Counted from the stretch's first letter, positions 26,582-36,281 are shown. The stretch is DNA of 64,000 nucleotides from Pseudoalteromonas sp. H105 (GCF_001469215.1 NZ_LOFH01000003.1:248001-312000); one strand, 5' to 3'. Program-made: numbers and translations. The notes: generated by a model not told the origin, from the sequence alone.

Positions 26582-27274
26582 ATGGCAAAAATTTTACTTG
26601 TTGAAGATGATTTAGGGTTACAGCAATTAACGCAAGATTACCTTCAAAGCAATGGGCTTGATGTGTCCGTACTTGAGCGTGGCGATGAGGTATTTGAATA
26701 TCTAGAGAAGAATCATGTCGATTTAATGATTCTAGATGTCATGTTACCTGGTAAAGATGGTTTTAGTGTTTGCCGCCAAGTAAGAGACAAATTTAGTTTG
26801 CCTATTTTAATGTTGACTGCGAAAGGTGAAGATTTTGATCAAGTTATTGGACTCGAATTAGGCGCAGATGATTATGTTATTAAACCCGCTGAGCCACGAG
26901 TGCTTTTGGCGCGCATTAACGCTTTGCTAAGACGCGGACAAGCAACTATAAAACCACCAGAAGAACTTCAGTTTGGCGATTTAAGCATCGATAAAACAAG
27001 CCGTATCGTTCGACTAAAGAGCAATGAAATAACCTTAACATCACATGAGTTTGAGTTACTTTGGTTACTTGCTTCAAACGCTGGAGAAGTGTTAAGTCGA
27101 GAACACGTGCATCAACACATGATTGGTCGCCAATATGATGGCTTAGATCGGACTGTGGATGTAAGGGTATCGCGCATTCGTAAAAAATTAGGTGATAATA
27201 GTGATAAACCATACCGAATAAAAACGGTATGGGGGCAAGGTTACTTGTTTGTTTCTGATGCGTGGGGAATGTAG
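26582..27274 (+). CDS. OmpR-family response regulator (module copy 1)
   Basis: A 231-residue two-domain regulator. The receiver domain has acidic pair E8/D9/D10, phospho-acceptor D52 (LMILDVMLPG), T79 and K101. The OmpR winged helix follows (ITLTSHEFELLWLLASNAGEVLSREHV, RTVDVRVSRIRKKLGD, IKTVWGQGYLF as separate conserved blocks). ATG 26582 has GGAG upstream. Its partner kinase follows six bases later. Probable target: its own operon. Confidence 0.92.
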   Translation: MAKILLVEDDLGLQQLTQDYLQSNGLDVSVLERGDEVFEYLEKNHVDLMILDVMLPGKDGFSVCRQVRDKFSLPILMLTAKGEDFDQVIGLELGADDYVIKPAEPRVLLARINALLRRGQATIKPPEELQFGDLSIDKTSRIVRLKSNEITLTSHEFELLWLLASNAGEVLSREHVHQHMIGRQYDGLDRTVDVRVSRIRKKLGDNSDKPYRIKTVWGQGYLFVSDAWGM

Positions 27275-27280
27275 TCGGTA

Positions 27281-28519
27281 ATGGGGAAGCTTTTTGCAAG
27301 TTTATATTTGTATATTATAGTTTCCCTTTTTTTGGTCAGCGGAGTCATAGAGCAGCTTTGGCCCTACGAAGAAAGTCAGCAACACCTTTCCCTTGATAAT
27401 GAGTTTGGCCGCTCTCTTTGGCTATTAGCGCAAACACCAGAAGGTATTGAAAAGATATCCCATCATTTTGGCGCAAACCTCTTAATAGCCAAAGATGTTG
27501 CTTTGCCCATTGCGCTGCAGAATGAATTGTCAGAAAACCAATACCTATACCTTTTTGATCAGCAGCAGCGTCTAGTATGGTATGTTGCTACTGATAGTGA
27601 GCAGTTACTTCAAGTTGGTCCTGTTGATGTGTCATCGCCTGTTTTTCCTTCTGTATGGCCTTATTTATTGTTATTAAGTGTGGTCGGTATTCCTATTGGC
27701 TTATGGAGCTTTTTATTGTGGCGCGATTTTTCTAAATTAAGGCTAGCATGCGAAGCTGTGGATGGGTCACAAGATTTTCAATTATCAGAATCGTCTAAGT
27801 CTTTCTTTTTACCAATCACTGATACGTTGAGTGCGATGCAACTTAGAATTCAGTATCTATTGACTGCACAGCAAGAGTTAACATCATCAGTATCACATGA
27901 ATTTAGAACACCGCTAGCACGTTTAAAGTTTGCGTTAGCTATGCTTGAAGATAAAGTCGCCGATGAAAAAGCATTTGATTATATCGATACAATGCAAGCT
28001 GATATCACTGAACTGGAATTACTCGTCAAAGAAATGCTAGATTATGCGCGCCTTGATAGCCAACAACCCAATATAATGGTTCAGCAGTGTGATTTAGTTG
28101 ATTTAATTAATAACGTAATCAAGAAGCTGGATTATGCAACCAATATAACGCTCACGACAAACTTACCAATCGATTATACCTATACTTGCGATGCTCACTT
28201 CATTGCGCGTAGCATTCAAAACTTGATTGGAAATGCAATTAAGTATGCAAAAAGTCAGGTACATGTAAGTCTGTCAGAAGAATCAAATACGATAATCATT
28301 CATGTAGAAGATGACGGTCCTGGTATTGCGCTTACGCAAAGAGATGCTGTATTTAAACCGTTTACGCGACTAGACAAGAGCCGAGATAAAAAAACAGGTG
28401 GCTTTGGTTTAGGTTTAGCGATTGTTGCAAAAATAATTTCTTGGCACCAAGGGAGCTGTGAAGTATCTGACTCGGGCCTAGGTGGTGCGAAGATAACGAT
28501 TTATTTACCAAGGTCATAA
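27281..28519 (+). CDS. HAMP-containing sensor histidine kinase (module copy 1)
   Basis: A 412-residue membrane kinase: TM1 about 5-25, a periplasmic sensor of about 100 residues, TM2 about 127-150, HAMP-like region, dimerisation helix with H206 in SVSHEFRTPLARLKF, then a catalytic ATPase domain with N box (NLIGNAIKYA), G1 (DDGPGI) and G2 (GFGLGLAI). All catalytic motifs are intact. The periplasmic domain shows no recognised fold. Last gene of the module, followed by a terminator. Confidence 0.92.
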   Translation: MGKLFASLYLYIIVSLFLVSGVIEQLWPYEESQQHLSLDNEFGRSLWLLAQTPEGIEKISHHFGANLLIAKDVALPIALQNELSENQYLYLFDQQQRLVWYVATDSEQLLQVGPVDVSSPVFPSVWPYLLLLSVVGIPIGLWSFLLWRDFSKLRLACEAVDGSQDFQLSESSKSFFLPITDTLSAMQLRIQYLLTAQQELTSSVSHEFRTPLARLKFALAMLEDKVADEKAFDYIDTMQADITELELLVKEMLDYARLDSQQPNIMVQQCDLVDLINNVIKKLDYATNITLTTNLPIDYTYTCDAHFIARSIQNLIGNAIKYAKSQVHVSLSEESNTIIIHVEDDGPGIALTQRDAVFKPFTRLDKSRDKKTGGFGLGLAIVAKIISWHQGSCEVSDSGLGGAKITIYLPRS

Positions 28520-28537
28520 GTAAGAATCGAAGACATA

Positions 28538-28563
28538 AAAAAAGCGCCGAGTGGCGCTTTTTA
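28538..28563. terminator. Terminator of mipA module copy 1
   Basis: AAAAAGCGCC and GGCGCTTTTT pair around GAGT, flanked by A and T tracts. Confidence 0.8.
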
Positions 28564-28635
28564 CGGTTAAAACCAAAATCAACAAGTAGCAATGTAATAG
28601 ACTGTCTCTTTAGAAGTAAGTTCAAACTTTGATTG

Positions 28636-28866
28636 TTATTTTTTACTATTCAAAAGAGGCATTAGCATTTCTTCCAGTCCATTAAGTTTTACTTCATAGA
28701 TCATCGCAAGTTGGTTACCCAGGAGCCCTTGAGGGAAGCCTTTTTGTTTGAACCATACAAGGTATGGCTCAGGTAATAATAACAGGGGGCGGCCACTATA
28801 CTTGCCAAAGGGCATTTTAGTATTAATTGCTACTTTGAGTAATTGAGAATCCATTTCGAGGCTCAA
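28636..28866 (-). CDS. DUF3820 family protein
   Basis: A small cytoplasmic protein of 76 residues with the DUF3820 core MPFGKYSGRPLLLLPEPYLVWFKQKGFPQGLLGNQLA (quoted to show the PFGKY and PEPYLxWF anchors). The family is sometimes annotated as a quorum-sensing-regulated virulence factor, with no established biochemistry. ATG 28854 is an equally good start (MDSQLLKVAINTK). It is convergent with the module-1 kinase. Confidence 0.82.
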   Translation of the reverse strand: MSLEMDSQLLKVAINTKMPFGKYSGRPLLLLPEPYLVWFKQKGFPQGLLGNQLAMIYEVKLNGLEEMLMPLLNSKK

Positions 28867-28974
28867 TAAAAAATGTTAGATAATGACTTAAGTGTACTAC
28901 AAAGAGAGGAAGAATAGGCTGTGACGGGCAAGAAACAGCCTATATAGTACGAGGGAGTAGGCCTCGTAGTTTAC

Positions 28975-29256
28975 TTAATGAATTTGGTACAGAGACTTTT
29001 TTGAGAAACCAAGCTGCTTTAATTGGATGATAATAGCAGGATCATCAATGCGAGGCGGTGTTTCGCTATCACGTAAAAAATGGTCGCTAGGAACTTGGTA
29101 AACATCAAGCATCTTATGAAATAAAACATCACGCATTGTCATCGCAGTCATACCTTCATTTTGGATATCGTCTAGGCGATTCTGAAGCTCAACTAATTTT
29201 GGGCTTTGTAAATCATCAGCCACAGCTTGATGCTGTATAGTAAACTTATCTTTCAT
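28975..29256 (-). CDS. Hypothetical protein, 93 residues
   Basis: A soluble acidic protein with no signal peptide, predicted mostly helical. Recognisable pieces are KLVELQNRLDDIQNEGMTAMTMRDVLFHKMLDVYQVP and a C-terminal LKQLGFSKKSLYQIH. I recognise no family. Codon use is like its neighbours and the start is ATG. It stands alone between DUF3820 and the antiporter gene. Confidence 0.65.
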   Translation of the reverse strand: MKDKFTIQHQAVADDLQSPKLVELQNRLDDIQNEGMTAMTMRDVLFHKMLDVYQVPSDHFLRDSETPPRIDDPAIIIQLKQLGFSKKSLYQIH

Positions 29257-29502
29257 CTAAAACCTTTAAAAATCACAAATAAACAGAAGCAATTGAATGC
29301 GTATCTAAAACATATATAAGCGTAAATTATGTGTTAAAAATAGATACTTACGAAATATCCGATGGATGGAGTTTACTCTGTTTTAATGAGGAAATGCTAA
29401 TTTCGATGTAAAGCTTTGTAAATGTGGTTGACGGTTTTTTTGTGCAGGAAAAATGAGGAATTAGATGTTAATTGACTAAGTTAATGAAATAACGATGAAA
29501 AT

Positions 29503-29534
29503 GATTATCAGTACCTTTTATGGCACTGATAATC
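29503..29534 (-). terminator. Inverted repeat downstream of the antiporter gene, probable terminator
   Basis: GATTATCAGT (29503-29512) and ACTGATAATC (29525-29534) form a perfect 10-base stem with a 12-base loop, 22 bases after the antiporter stop. On the minus strand it is followed by ATTTTC, a weak T tract. It might also be a protein-binding site. Confidence 0.45.
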
Positions 29535-29556
29535 GTCGTCTCAAAAATAATTCACA

Positions 29557-31128
29557 TTAAGAAAAAAGTTTTTGTTTTACGTGTTCGGCAAAACCACTAC
29601 CTGCTTCTAAATAGAAGTTATATGTTGAATCAACCCCCATATCTTCTAGCTCTTTCTGCTGATCAGGGTAGTTAGCAATCGCTGTTACTTGTCCTTGGTA
29701 ACCCGATGCTTTTAATTGTTCTAACGCAAAAATATTTTGCATATGCTTCGGCATGGCAAGCATGATCATTTCGACGCTTGAATGATTTACTCTTTGCCAA
29801 AAATCAGGATCAGTCGCATCAGCTAGCAATGCTTTACGTCCCCTTTTAATATGCTTATCAACAACTTCAGGTTTTATGTCTACACCAGCAACCACACCAG
29901 GGTGAGTAATGTTTATCGTTTCGTATGCACCAGTCCCGATTCGGCCCATACCAAAAATAACGATTTTAGTATCATTCAGGTTTACTGGTAGCTCTTCAGC
30001 CAGGCGGGTCTGGCTTTCAAATTGCAATAACCAAGTTTCAATTTTTACATAAATCTCATTAGAGCGCTTGTTAAGTGGTGATGCGATAATAAAAGTAATA
30101 GACACTGCGATTGCCATGACCGCTAACCATTCTGCAGTGATTAAGCCACTAGTGGCGGCTACCATGCAGACGATTAAACCAAACTCACTATAATTTGTTA
30201 GGGTAAACGCACTGAGCAGTGAAGTGCGAGCCCGTAATTTGAACGCGTTTGTCAGTATATAATACAAAGTAACTTTTACCGGTAATACTAAAATAATTAT
30301 CAAGGCGATAAACAGCGAGTTTACTGTTAATTCTGCCCCCAAACCGATTGTTAAAAAGAAGCCAACTAGCAAGATTTCTTTTAAGTTGAGTAGAGATTTA
30401 GCAAGCTCACCAGCCTTTTTGTGTGGGGCGAATATCATGCCAATTATCAATGCGCCTAAATCGCCTTTTAATCCTGCGAATTCAAACGCGTGATAACCAA
30501 CAACAAGTGCAAAGAAAAAGCCAAATAGAGGTAAAAGCTCACCGTGCTTAGAACGGTTTAATATCCAAAACATAATCGGACGCATTAAAGGAAGCAAGGC
30601 AAATAAGGCGATAGCCCAGCCATTTGGTGACTTTCCAGTGCTAATTGCTAAGAAGATAACTGCGAATATGTCTTGCATGACCAGTATACCAATCGCAATT
30701 TTACCATGCAGGCTGGACATTTCTCCTCGTTCTTCGAGAACCTTTACGGCAAACACTGTGCTTGAAAAACTAAAAGCAAAACCTACTAATAAGGCACTTT
30801 GCCAGCTGAGCTCCTTAAATAAAGGAAGGGCTAAATAACCTAGTAGCAGCATGAAGCTAGCAAAAAGCAAGCTACTTAAAATGATGTGTATAGAAGCCGG
30901 AGCCCAAACCTGGGGCTTAATTAAATTAGCTACACGTAATTTTAGCCCAATACTAAAGAGTAGGAGAGTCACACCTAAATTTGCAATTGAGTTGAGTAGT
31001 TCAGTGGTCTTAAACCCTGAAAGGTTTAAGGCAAAACCTGCAATTAGAAAGCCGATCAATGGCGGAAGTTTAAGTTGGTAAACAACAAAACCGCAGACAA
31101 ACGCTGCTGCAAAATATAATAGTTCCAT
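29557..31128 (-). CDS. CPA2-family monovalent cation:proton antiporter with RCK domain
   Basis: A 523-residue inner-membrane transporter with 12-13 membrane helices (about 1-360) of the Na+/H+ exchanger fold, including the unwound-helix regions (GVTLLLFSIGLKL, FSFSSTVFAVKVLEERGE). A C-terminal TrkA-N/RCK domain has the nucleotide motif IVIFGMGRIGTGAYE near residue 405. This architecture is that of KefB/KefC/YbaL-type K+ efflux systems. No KefF/KefG-like partner is adjacent. Substrate ion is inferred. Confidence 0.88.
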   Translation of the reverse strand: MELLYFAAAFVCGFVVYQLKLPPLIGFLIAGFALNLSGFKTTELLNSIANLGVTLLLFSIGLKLRVANLIKPQVWAPASIHIILSSLLFASFMLLLGYLALPLFKELSWQSALLVGFAFSFSSTVFAVKVLEERGEMSSLHGKIAIGILVMQDIFAVIFLAISTGKSPNGWAIALFALLPLMRPIMFWILNRSKHGELLPLFGFFFALVVGYHAFEFAGLKGDLGALIIGMIFAPHKKAGELAKSLLNLKEILLVGFFLTIGLGAELTVNSLFIALIIILVLPVKVTLYYILTNAFKLRARTSLLSAFTLTNYSEFGLIVCMVAATSGLITAEWLAVMAIAVSITFIIASPLNKRSNEIYVKIETWLLQFESQTRLAEELPVNLNDTKIVIFGMGRIGTGAYETINITHPGVVAGVDIKPEVVDKHIKRGRKALLADATDPDFWQRVNHSSVEMIMLAMPKHMQNIFALEQLKASGYQGQVTAIANYPDQQKELEDMGVDSTYNFYLEAGSGFAEHVKQKLFS

Positions 31129-31386
31129 AATACTTAATATGACTTTATTTGGTTTAACAGTGTAGCGAAATCTAGGTGTTTTTGAAATAAATAGTATGAC
31201 TAATGGGCATACACTTGAACTATCTCTGATTTAGTATAAAAAACATGCGATAGTACATTGTTTATTGTAAAAAATTATTAAAACACTATTTTTTCACTGA
31301 CATCAGCTTTTAAATATGGTTAAGATGCAGTAACAAAGGATTTTAAGTGTGGCTGTGTTAATACGGTTGTACTTAAGGAGAAATAG

Positions 31387-32130
31387 ATGTTTAAAAAAAT
31401 TCTTGCATCAGTTGGTATTGGTGCAGCAAAAGTCGATACTATTTTAGAGACAGAACACCTCCAACCAGGGCAAAAGTTTAATGCTCAAATTGTGATTACA
31501 GCTGGTGATGTAAGTCAAGAAATATCAGGACTGGATCTTGCTCTGATGACTCGTGTTAAAGTTGAGGGTGAAGAGGGCAGTTATTTTACCAATCATGTGA
31601 TTGATAAATGGCGAATCACAGATATTGGCAGTATAGAACCCGGAGAAGAGAAACACATTCCTTTTGAAGCACGTTTACATTCAGAGACGCCGATCACCGA
31701 AATTAATGCAGGCTATAATCAGTCGTATGTTTGGCTTGAAACTGGTTTAGATATTGATCTAGCTTTGGATCCAAGTGATAAAGACCATTTACACATATAC
31801 CCAAATGATGCTGTCAATACGTTTATGCAAGCAATGGATAAATTAGGCTTCAGTTTAGTTAAAGCCGATGTAGAGAAAGGCTACTTACGTGCAAAGACAT
31901 TCAGTTCTTTATCGGGTTGCTATCAAGAACTTGAATATAGACCGAACAGCAGAAGCTTATTTGGTTTGCAAGAAGTTGAATTGTCGTTTGTACCAGAGGC
32001 ACATAAGACACACGTATTGATTGAACTCGATAGAGCATTTCGTGGTGACGGTTACGTCGATTTAACTATCGAACATGATCATGTGAACCTATCCCAGCTG
32101 TGTGATCAGCTAGAGCGTTTATTTGCATGA
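31387..32130 (+). CDS. Spo0M-like (SpoOM/arrestin-fold) protein
   Basis: A 247-residue soluble protein starting MFKKILASVGIGAAKVDTILETEHLQPGQKF, the typical opening of the Spo0M family, whose members have an arrestin-like double beta-sandwich. The name comes from Bacillus, where Spo0M affects sporulation control; in a non-sporulating gammaproteobacterium the role is unknown. An AAGGAG site lies seven bases before the ATG. It is a single-gene unit with its own terminator. Confidence 0.88.
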   Translation: MFKKILASVGIGAAKVDTILETEHLQPGQKFNAQIVITAGDVSQEISGLDLALMTRVKVEGEEGSYFTNHVIDKWRITDIGSIEPGEEKHIPFEARLHSETPITEINAGYNQSYVWLETGLDIDLALDPSDKDHLHIYPNDAVNTFMQAMDKLGFSLVKADVEKGYLRAKTFSSLSGCYQELEYRPNSRSLFGLQEVELSFVPEAHKTHVLIELDRAFRGDGYVDLTIEHDHVNLSQLCDQLERLFA

Positions 32131-32151
32131 GCCTAAATATATCTCGTTAAC

Positions 32152-32171
32152 AGCCCAGCATTGTCTGGGCT
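32152..32171 (+). terminator. Terminator of the spo0M-like gene
   Basis: AGCCCAG and CTGGGCT pair around CATTGT and run into six T residues. Confidence 0.8.
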
Positions 32172-32189
32172 TTTTTATTAGGATTTTTT

Positions 32190-32642
32190 ATGAATTTACT
32201 AACCAAGTCATTTTCAGCTTTGACGACGCAAGAATTATTCCTAATAGCAAAAGGACGTGTTGATGTCTTTGTCGTTGAGCAGGCTTGCGCATATCCAGAA
32301 CTGGATGAGATAGATTGTGAGCAAACTACCGAACATATGTATTGGCTTACAGATAATTTGCTTGGTGCTTATGCACGATGCTATGTGAAAAATAACACCT
32401 ATAGCGCTATAGGGCGTGTACTAATAAACAAGGAGTATCGCGGAAATGGTTTGGCACAAGAATTAGTAGCCAGTGCTGTCGCTAAGTGTTTTGAGTTATG
32501 GCCCAATAGAGAAATATATATTGGTGCGCAAACATACCTACTGGATTTTTATCGTTCACTTGGTTTTGAGGAGGTTGCACAACCTTACTTAGAAGATGGC
32601 ATTGAACATCAAGATATGATTTTAAAGCGCCCAATAAGTTAA
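32190..32642 (+). CDS. ElaA-type GNAT acetyltransferase
   Basis: A 150-residue GNAT-fold protein. The ElaA-like N-terminus includes FSALTTQELFLIAKGRVDVFVVEQACAYPELDEID, and the acetyl-CoA motif is IGRVLINKEYRGNGLAQELV (R-x-x-G-x-G/A pattern), followed by GAQTYLLDFYRSLGFEEV and the terminal EDGIEHQDMIL. The substrate is unknown. It sits just after the spo0M terminator and has its own hairpin. Confidence 0.87.
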   Translation: MNLLTKSFSALTTQELFLIAKGRVDVFVVEQACAYPELDEIDCEQTTEHMYWLTDNLLGAYARCYVKNNTYSAIGRVLINKEYRGNGLAQELVASAVAKCFELWPNREIYIGAQTYLLDFYRSLGFEEVAQPYLEDGIEHQDMILKRPIS

Positions 32643-32652
32643 CGGGCGCTTA
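32626..32652. terminator. Terminator between elaA-like and NSS transporter genes
   Basis: AAGCGCCC and GGGCGCTT pair across the end of the elaA-like gene and are followed by ATTTTAAT. The genes are convergent, so it may serve both. Confidence 0.6.
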
Positions 32653-32669
32653 TTTTAATGCTAATTCAG

Positions 32670-34022
32670 TTAACCGAAAATTGAATTGATAAATACTAAC
32701 GCAATAGCCAATGGGCAAATAAATTTAATATACCATGGCCATATTTTCCAAAACACACTGTTGGCTACACCAGGGCACCCTTGTTTAATTTCTTCAAGCA
32801 AGGAATTTCTATACCAGATCCAACCTACAAATAAGCAGCACATGAGCCCTAACAGAGGTTGACCAAATTTAGTTGTTAGCGTGATGACGAAGCCAAACAA
32901 CGTATCAAAATATATAACAATAGTAGAGCTTACTATCGTGATAATTGCCCCAATCAACCATGTTGCTTTGATTCTGTCGAGGGTAAAACGCTCTACAGCA
33001 TACGATACCGGTGCTTCTAACATGGAAATAGACGATGTTAAAGCAGCGATGCTCATCAGTGCAAAAAACGCAAAACCAACAAATAACCCTATTGTGCCCA
33101 TTCCATCAAAAAGAGCGGGTAAGACTTGAAATACTAAGGTATCTTCTGATAATAGTTCACCTTGTGAACTGAATATTTCAACCCCTTGAGCTTGCGCTAC
33201 ATACATAGCCGGTATGATCAATAGGCCTGCTACAAATGCGATAAACACATCAATTAATGTAACGTATGCACCCAGTGATACCAGGTTTTCTTTTTTACTA
33301 ATGTAAGAGCCATAAATGATCATAACACTGGTACCCAGCGATAAAGAGAAAAACGCTTGGCCTAACGCGTTGACCAGCAGTTCTGGGTTTAAAATTGAAC
33401 TAAAATCCGGAACTAAATAAGCCTTTAACCCTGTCATTGCACCGTCTTGCATCATGACGTAAATAATGAGAGCAAATAGGATTGATAGCAGTGCTGGCAT
33501 TAGACGCTTTGACCATTTTTCAATACCGTTTTCAACACCTCGGCTGATAATAGCCACGGTCAAAATGATAAAGCCAGTCGTAAATATAAGATTTCTTGAT
33601 AGTGATTGTTCACTAAGCCAACTAGTAATGGGTTGGTTTCCCGCTAATGTAGCAATCGGTTCTAAGGTTGCACTTATCATCCAACCTGCAACAATTGCGT
33701 AGAAACTTAAAATTAAACCAGCACAAATAATGCCACCAAAGCCCACTATAAAAGCAAATTGCTTTTGTGATTTCGTGTTTGAAATTGCACGCAATGATGT
33801 AACTGCATTTGCTTGACCATGCCGACCAATGGTAAGTTCAGCCATTAAAGCAGGGTAGGCCAGACAAAATGCAAGAATCAAATAAGCAACTAAAAATGCT
33901 GCTCCGCCATTACTGGCTGTTTGAGTGGGAAAGCCCCAAATATTACCTAACCCCACCGCTGAGCCTGCGGCGGCCATGATGAATCCAAAACGGGAGCTAA
34001 ACTCCCCTCTAACTGCGCTCAT
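32670..34022 (-). CDS. Sodium-dependent transporter, NSS (SNF) family
   Basis: A 450-residue inner-membrane symporter with about 12 helices. The N-terminal signature is SRFGFIMAAAGSAVGLGNIWGFPTQTASNGGAAFL, where the unwound TM1 binds Na+ and substrate, followed by the YPALMAELTIGRHG segment. Bacterial NSS members carry amino acids (LeuT, TnaT, MhsT). The actual substrate cannot be read here. It is transcribed in the same direction as the second mipA module but lies downstream of it across 216 bases. Confidence 0.9.
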   Translation of the reverse strand: MSAVRGEFSSRFGFIMAAAGSAVGLGNIWGFPTQTASNGGAAFLVAYLILAFCLAYPALMAELTIGRHGQANAVTSLRAISNTKSQKQFAFIVGFGGIICAGLILSFYAIVAGWMISATLEPIATLAGNQPITSWLSEQSLSRNLIFTTGFIILTVAIISRGVENGIEKWSKRLMPALLSILFALIIYVMMQDGAMTGLKAYLVPDFSSILNPELLVNALGQAFFSLSLGTSVMIIYGSYISKKENLVSLGAYVTLIDVFIAFVAGLLIIPAMYVAQAQGVEIFSSQGELLSEDTLVFQVLPALFDGMGTIGLFVGFAFFALMSIAALTSSISMLEAPVSYAVERFTLDRIKATWLIGAIITIVSSTIVIYFDTLFGFVITLTTKFGQPLLGLMCCLFVGWIWYRNSLLEEIKQGCPGVANSVFWKIWPWYIKFICPLAIALVFINSIFG

Positions 34023-34238
34023 AATTATTATTACTTCTCTATTTTTGTGATGGCGATGACAATCTACTGCATATGCAAAAAAATAAACAGCACTTATTCT
34101 TCCATATTAATACGAGGGGGGGCTCGTTGCTTAACTTTAATACTTTATTATGCAGGTTTTATTTAACTTAATGCACTTAAGCTTCTGAATTTAAATGTGA
34201 AGATAGATAATTTCCACATGTAAACTGTAACAAAATGG

Positions 34239-35531
34239 TTACATTTCTTCAATGTTGTGGATTTTCAATGTAAAACAAGCGCCATTAAGCCGTTTACTGC
34301 GGCTGACAGACACTGAACCATGGTGCCAGTCTGCTACTTTAGCAACAATAGCTAATCCTAATCCATAGCTTTGTGTTGCTCTGTTTCTGTGGCTTTGTTC
34401 TTGAAAGAAAGGGCTAAACACTTTATCCCAGTTTTGTTCATCAATGCCGGGGCCATCATCTTCCACTGTAATAACCACATAATGTGCCTGTTTAAAAGCA
34501 CTGATAATGATATGTTTGGTTGCAAAGTCACATGCATTACTTAAGAGGTTTGACATTGCGCGAGCAAGCCAGTGTAGGTCTGCATGGACTCTAAAACCTT
34601 TACAGATTAATTCAACATCAAGGTCACATTTCGTTATTTTAGGTTCCAGTTGCGAAATGATCGTAGTTAAGTAATCGTTTAATTCAGTGTAAGCATAATT
34701 AAGTTGCGTGGCTTTTTGTTCTAATGTGGCAAATGCTAGGTAGCTTTTTAGCATCGATTCCATCTGATCTAAATCAGACTCCATGCGGGTTAAGTAATGC
34801 AACCTTTTTTGTTCATCATCACAGTCTAAAGTCGCATCTAAGCCAAAGCGTAAACAGGCAATCGGTGTACGAATATCATGTGATAAGCTTGATGCCATTA
34901 ATTTATTTTCATCAAGTAGCTTTTCTATTTGACTGGCCATTCTGTTAAAAGTTAGCTCAACGTCTTTGATATAAGTAAAGTAAGAGACGGGAATACGTGC
35001 TTGTAAGTTACCGCTTGCAAACTGTTTTGCAGCTTCATTTACAACCCCAAGCCGTTTAGCTAGCGGAGCAATGATAAAACCCATAAACACACATAACCCA
35101 GCATAAAACAATAAGGTAAGTAACATATCGTTTTGTTGTATATGCTCTATTGTTTTTTCTAAACGTAGTTTTAAATGATAAGGTGCTAACTGATTGTTAC
35201 TGTAAAGTAAGTAGAAACCTTGCTGGTCCTCAAGAATCAAACCACCAGTTTGGTTCATCTCTACAAGTAGCGAGTCAGGCAGTGCTAAAGTTTCAGTTGC
35301 TCGGTAGGTAAGAGGCAAGGCAAATTGCGCAGCTAATTTTTGCGTATATTGGCTGCGATCAGCGGGCTCAATTAATGACAATTGTTGGCTAAAGCCCATT
35401 AATATTTTGCTTTGTAGCGCAAATTCATCTTGGGGGGAGTGGGCTTGTTGACTAAAAGCATCGATTAGCCAACCAAGGGCAACGATTGACAAAAGGGCAC
35501 TACCCAGTAGTGAAAGATAAAACTTTTTCAT
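34239..35531 (-). CDS. HAMP-containing sensor histidine kinase (module copy 2)
   Basis: A 430-residue membrane kinase: TM1 about 7-27, a periplasmic sensor of about 110 residues, TM2 about 138-158, HAMP (about 158-210), H218 in SSLSHDIRTPIACLRF, N box (NLLSNACDFA), G1 (DDGPGID) and G2 (YGLGLAIVAKV). Its domain order matches the copy-1 kinase, but the periplasmic parts show little similarity by eye, which suggests different signals. It follows its regulator by 31 bases. Confidence 0.92.
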   Translation of the reverse strand: MKKFYLSLLGSALLSIVALGWLIDAFSQQAHSPQDEFALQSKILMGFSQQLSLIEPADRSQYTQKLAAQFALPLTYRATETLALPDSLLVEMNQTGGLILEDQQGFYLLYSNNQLAPYHLKLRLEKTIEHIQQNDMLLTLLFYAGLCVFMGFIIAPLAKRLGVVNEAAKQFASGNLQARIPVSYFTYIKDVELTFNRMASQIEKLLDENKLMASSLSHDIRTPIACLRFGLDATLDCDDEQKRLHYLTRMESDLDQMESMLKSYLAFATLEQKATQLNYAYTELNDYLTTIISQLEPKITKCDLDVELICKGFRVHADLHWLARAMSNLLSNACDFATKHIIISAFKQAHYVVITVEDDGPGIDEQNWDKVFSPFFQEQSHRNRATQSYGLGLAIVAKVADWHHGSVSVSRSKRLNGACFTLKIHNIEEM

Positions 35532-35562
35532 CTATTCGAACTGCTAAAATGAAATGACATTA

Positions 35563-36267
35563 CTACCATGCGCTTGCAACGAGCAAGTAACCTTTACCCC
35601 AAATGGTTTTAATTTTTTCAGGGTGTTGTGGGTCGTCATTAAATTTTTTACGTAATGCTGATATAAGAACATCTACACTGCGATCAAGGCCGTCATACTC
35701 TCTGCCCTTCGTGGCTTTAAATACAGCATCGCGAGATACTACTTGGCCAGCATTAGAGGCTAAGTAACTCAGTAATAGATACTCAGCACTTGATATTGAT
35801 TGTTCTACATTATTAACAAAAACATTGCGAGATTGAGTGTCAATTTTTAATGCACCTACCTCGATAATTAACGAGTCATTTTTTTGCTCTTTATTATCAT
35901 GGCTCATACGCAACGCTGCTTTAATGCGAGCAAGCAATGCTCTGGGTCTCACCGGCTTTGTTATGTAATCACTAGCACCCACTTCAAGACCAATGACTTC
36001 ATCCATCTCTTCGTCTCGAGCTGTGAGCATAATAATAGGCTTGTTATAAAATTGCCTTAGTTCGCGACAAATGCTAATGCCGTCTTGTCCTGGCAGCATT
36101 ATGTCTAGCAAGATTAGATCAGGTGAAAACTGTTTAACCTGTTCAACAACAAGGTTGCCACGAGAGCAAATTTGAGTCGTGTAGCCTTGTTCAATTAAAT
36201 ACTCTGCCACCCATTGGGCAAGCGATGTATCATCTTCAACAAGTAAAATAGTGCCGTAATTATCCAT
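35563..36267 (-). CDS. OmpR-family response regulator (module copy 2)
   Basis: A 234-residue regulator with receiver residues E11/D12/D13, phospho-acceptor D55 (LILLDIMLPG), a conserved Thr and the Lys in DYITKPVRPR, then an OmpR winged helix ending IKTIWGKGYLLVASAW. ATG 36267 (MDNYGTILLVEDD) is preferred to an upstream non-ATG start at 36330 that would overlap the DUF3019 gene. The copy-1 regulator shares the same endings and domain sizes. Confidence 0.92.
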   Translation of the reverse strand: MDNYGTILLVEDDTSLAQWVAEYLIEQGYTTQICSRGNLVVEQVKQFSPDLILLDIMLPGQDGISICRELRQFYNKPIIMLTARDEEMDEVIGLEVGASDYITKPVRPRALLARIKAALRMSHDNKEQKNDSLIIEVGALKIDTQSRNVFVNNVEQSISSAEYLLLSYLASNAGQVVSRDAVFKATKGREYDGLDRSVDVLISALRKKFNDDPQHPEKIKTIWGKGYLLVASAW

Positions 36268-36281
36268 AATTTTTCTCTTTT

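Noticed and set aside
26946..27299. 117-codon minus-strand frame over the module-1 regulator and kinase junction
   Set aside because: Overlaps two well-supported genes and has no ribosome site or recognisable domain.
29503..29534. Fur box
   Set aside because: GATTATC segments resemble half of a Fur site, but the symmetry and position fit a terminator after the antiporter gene better.
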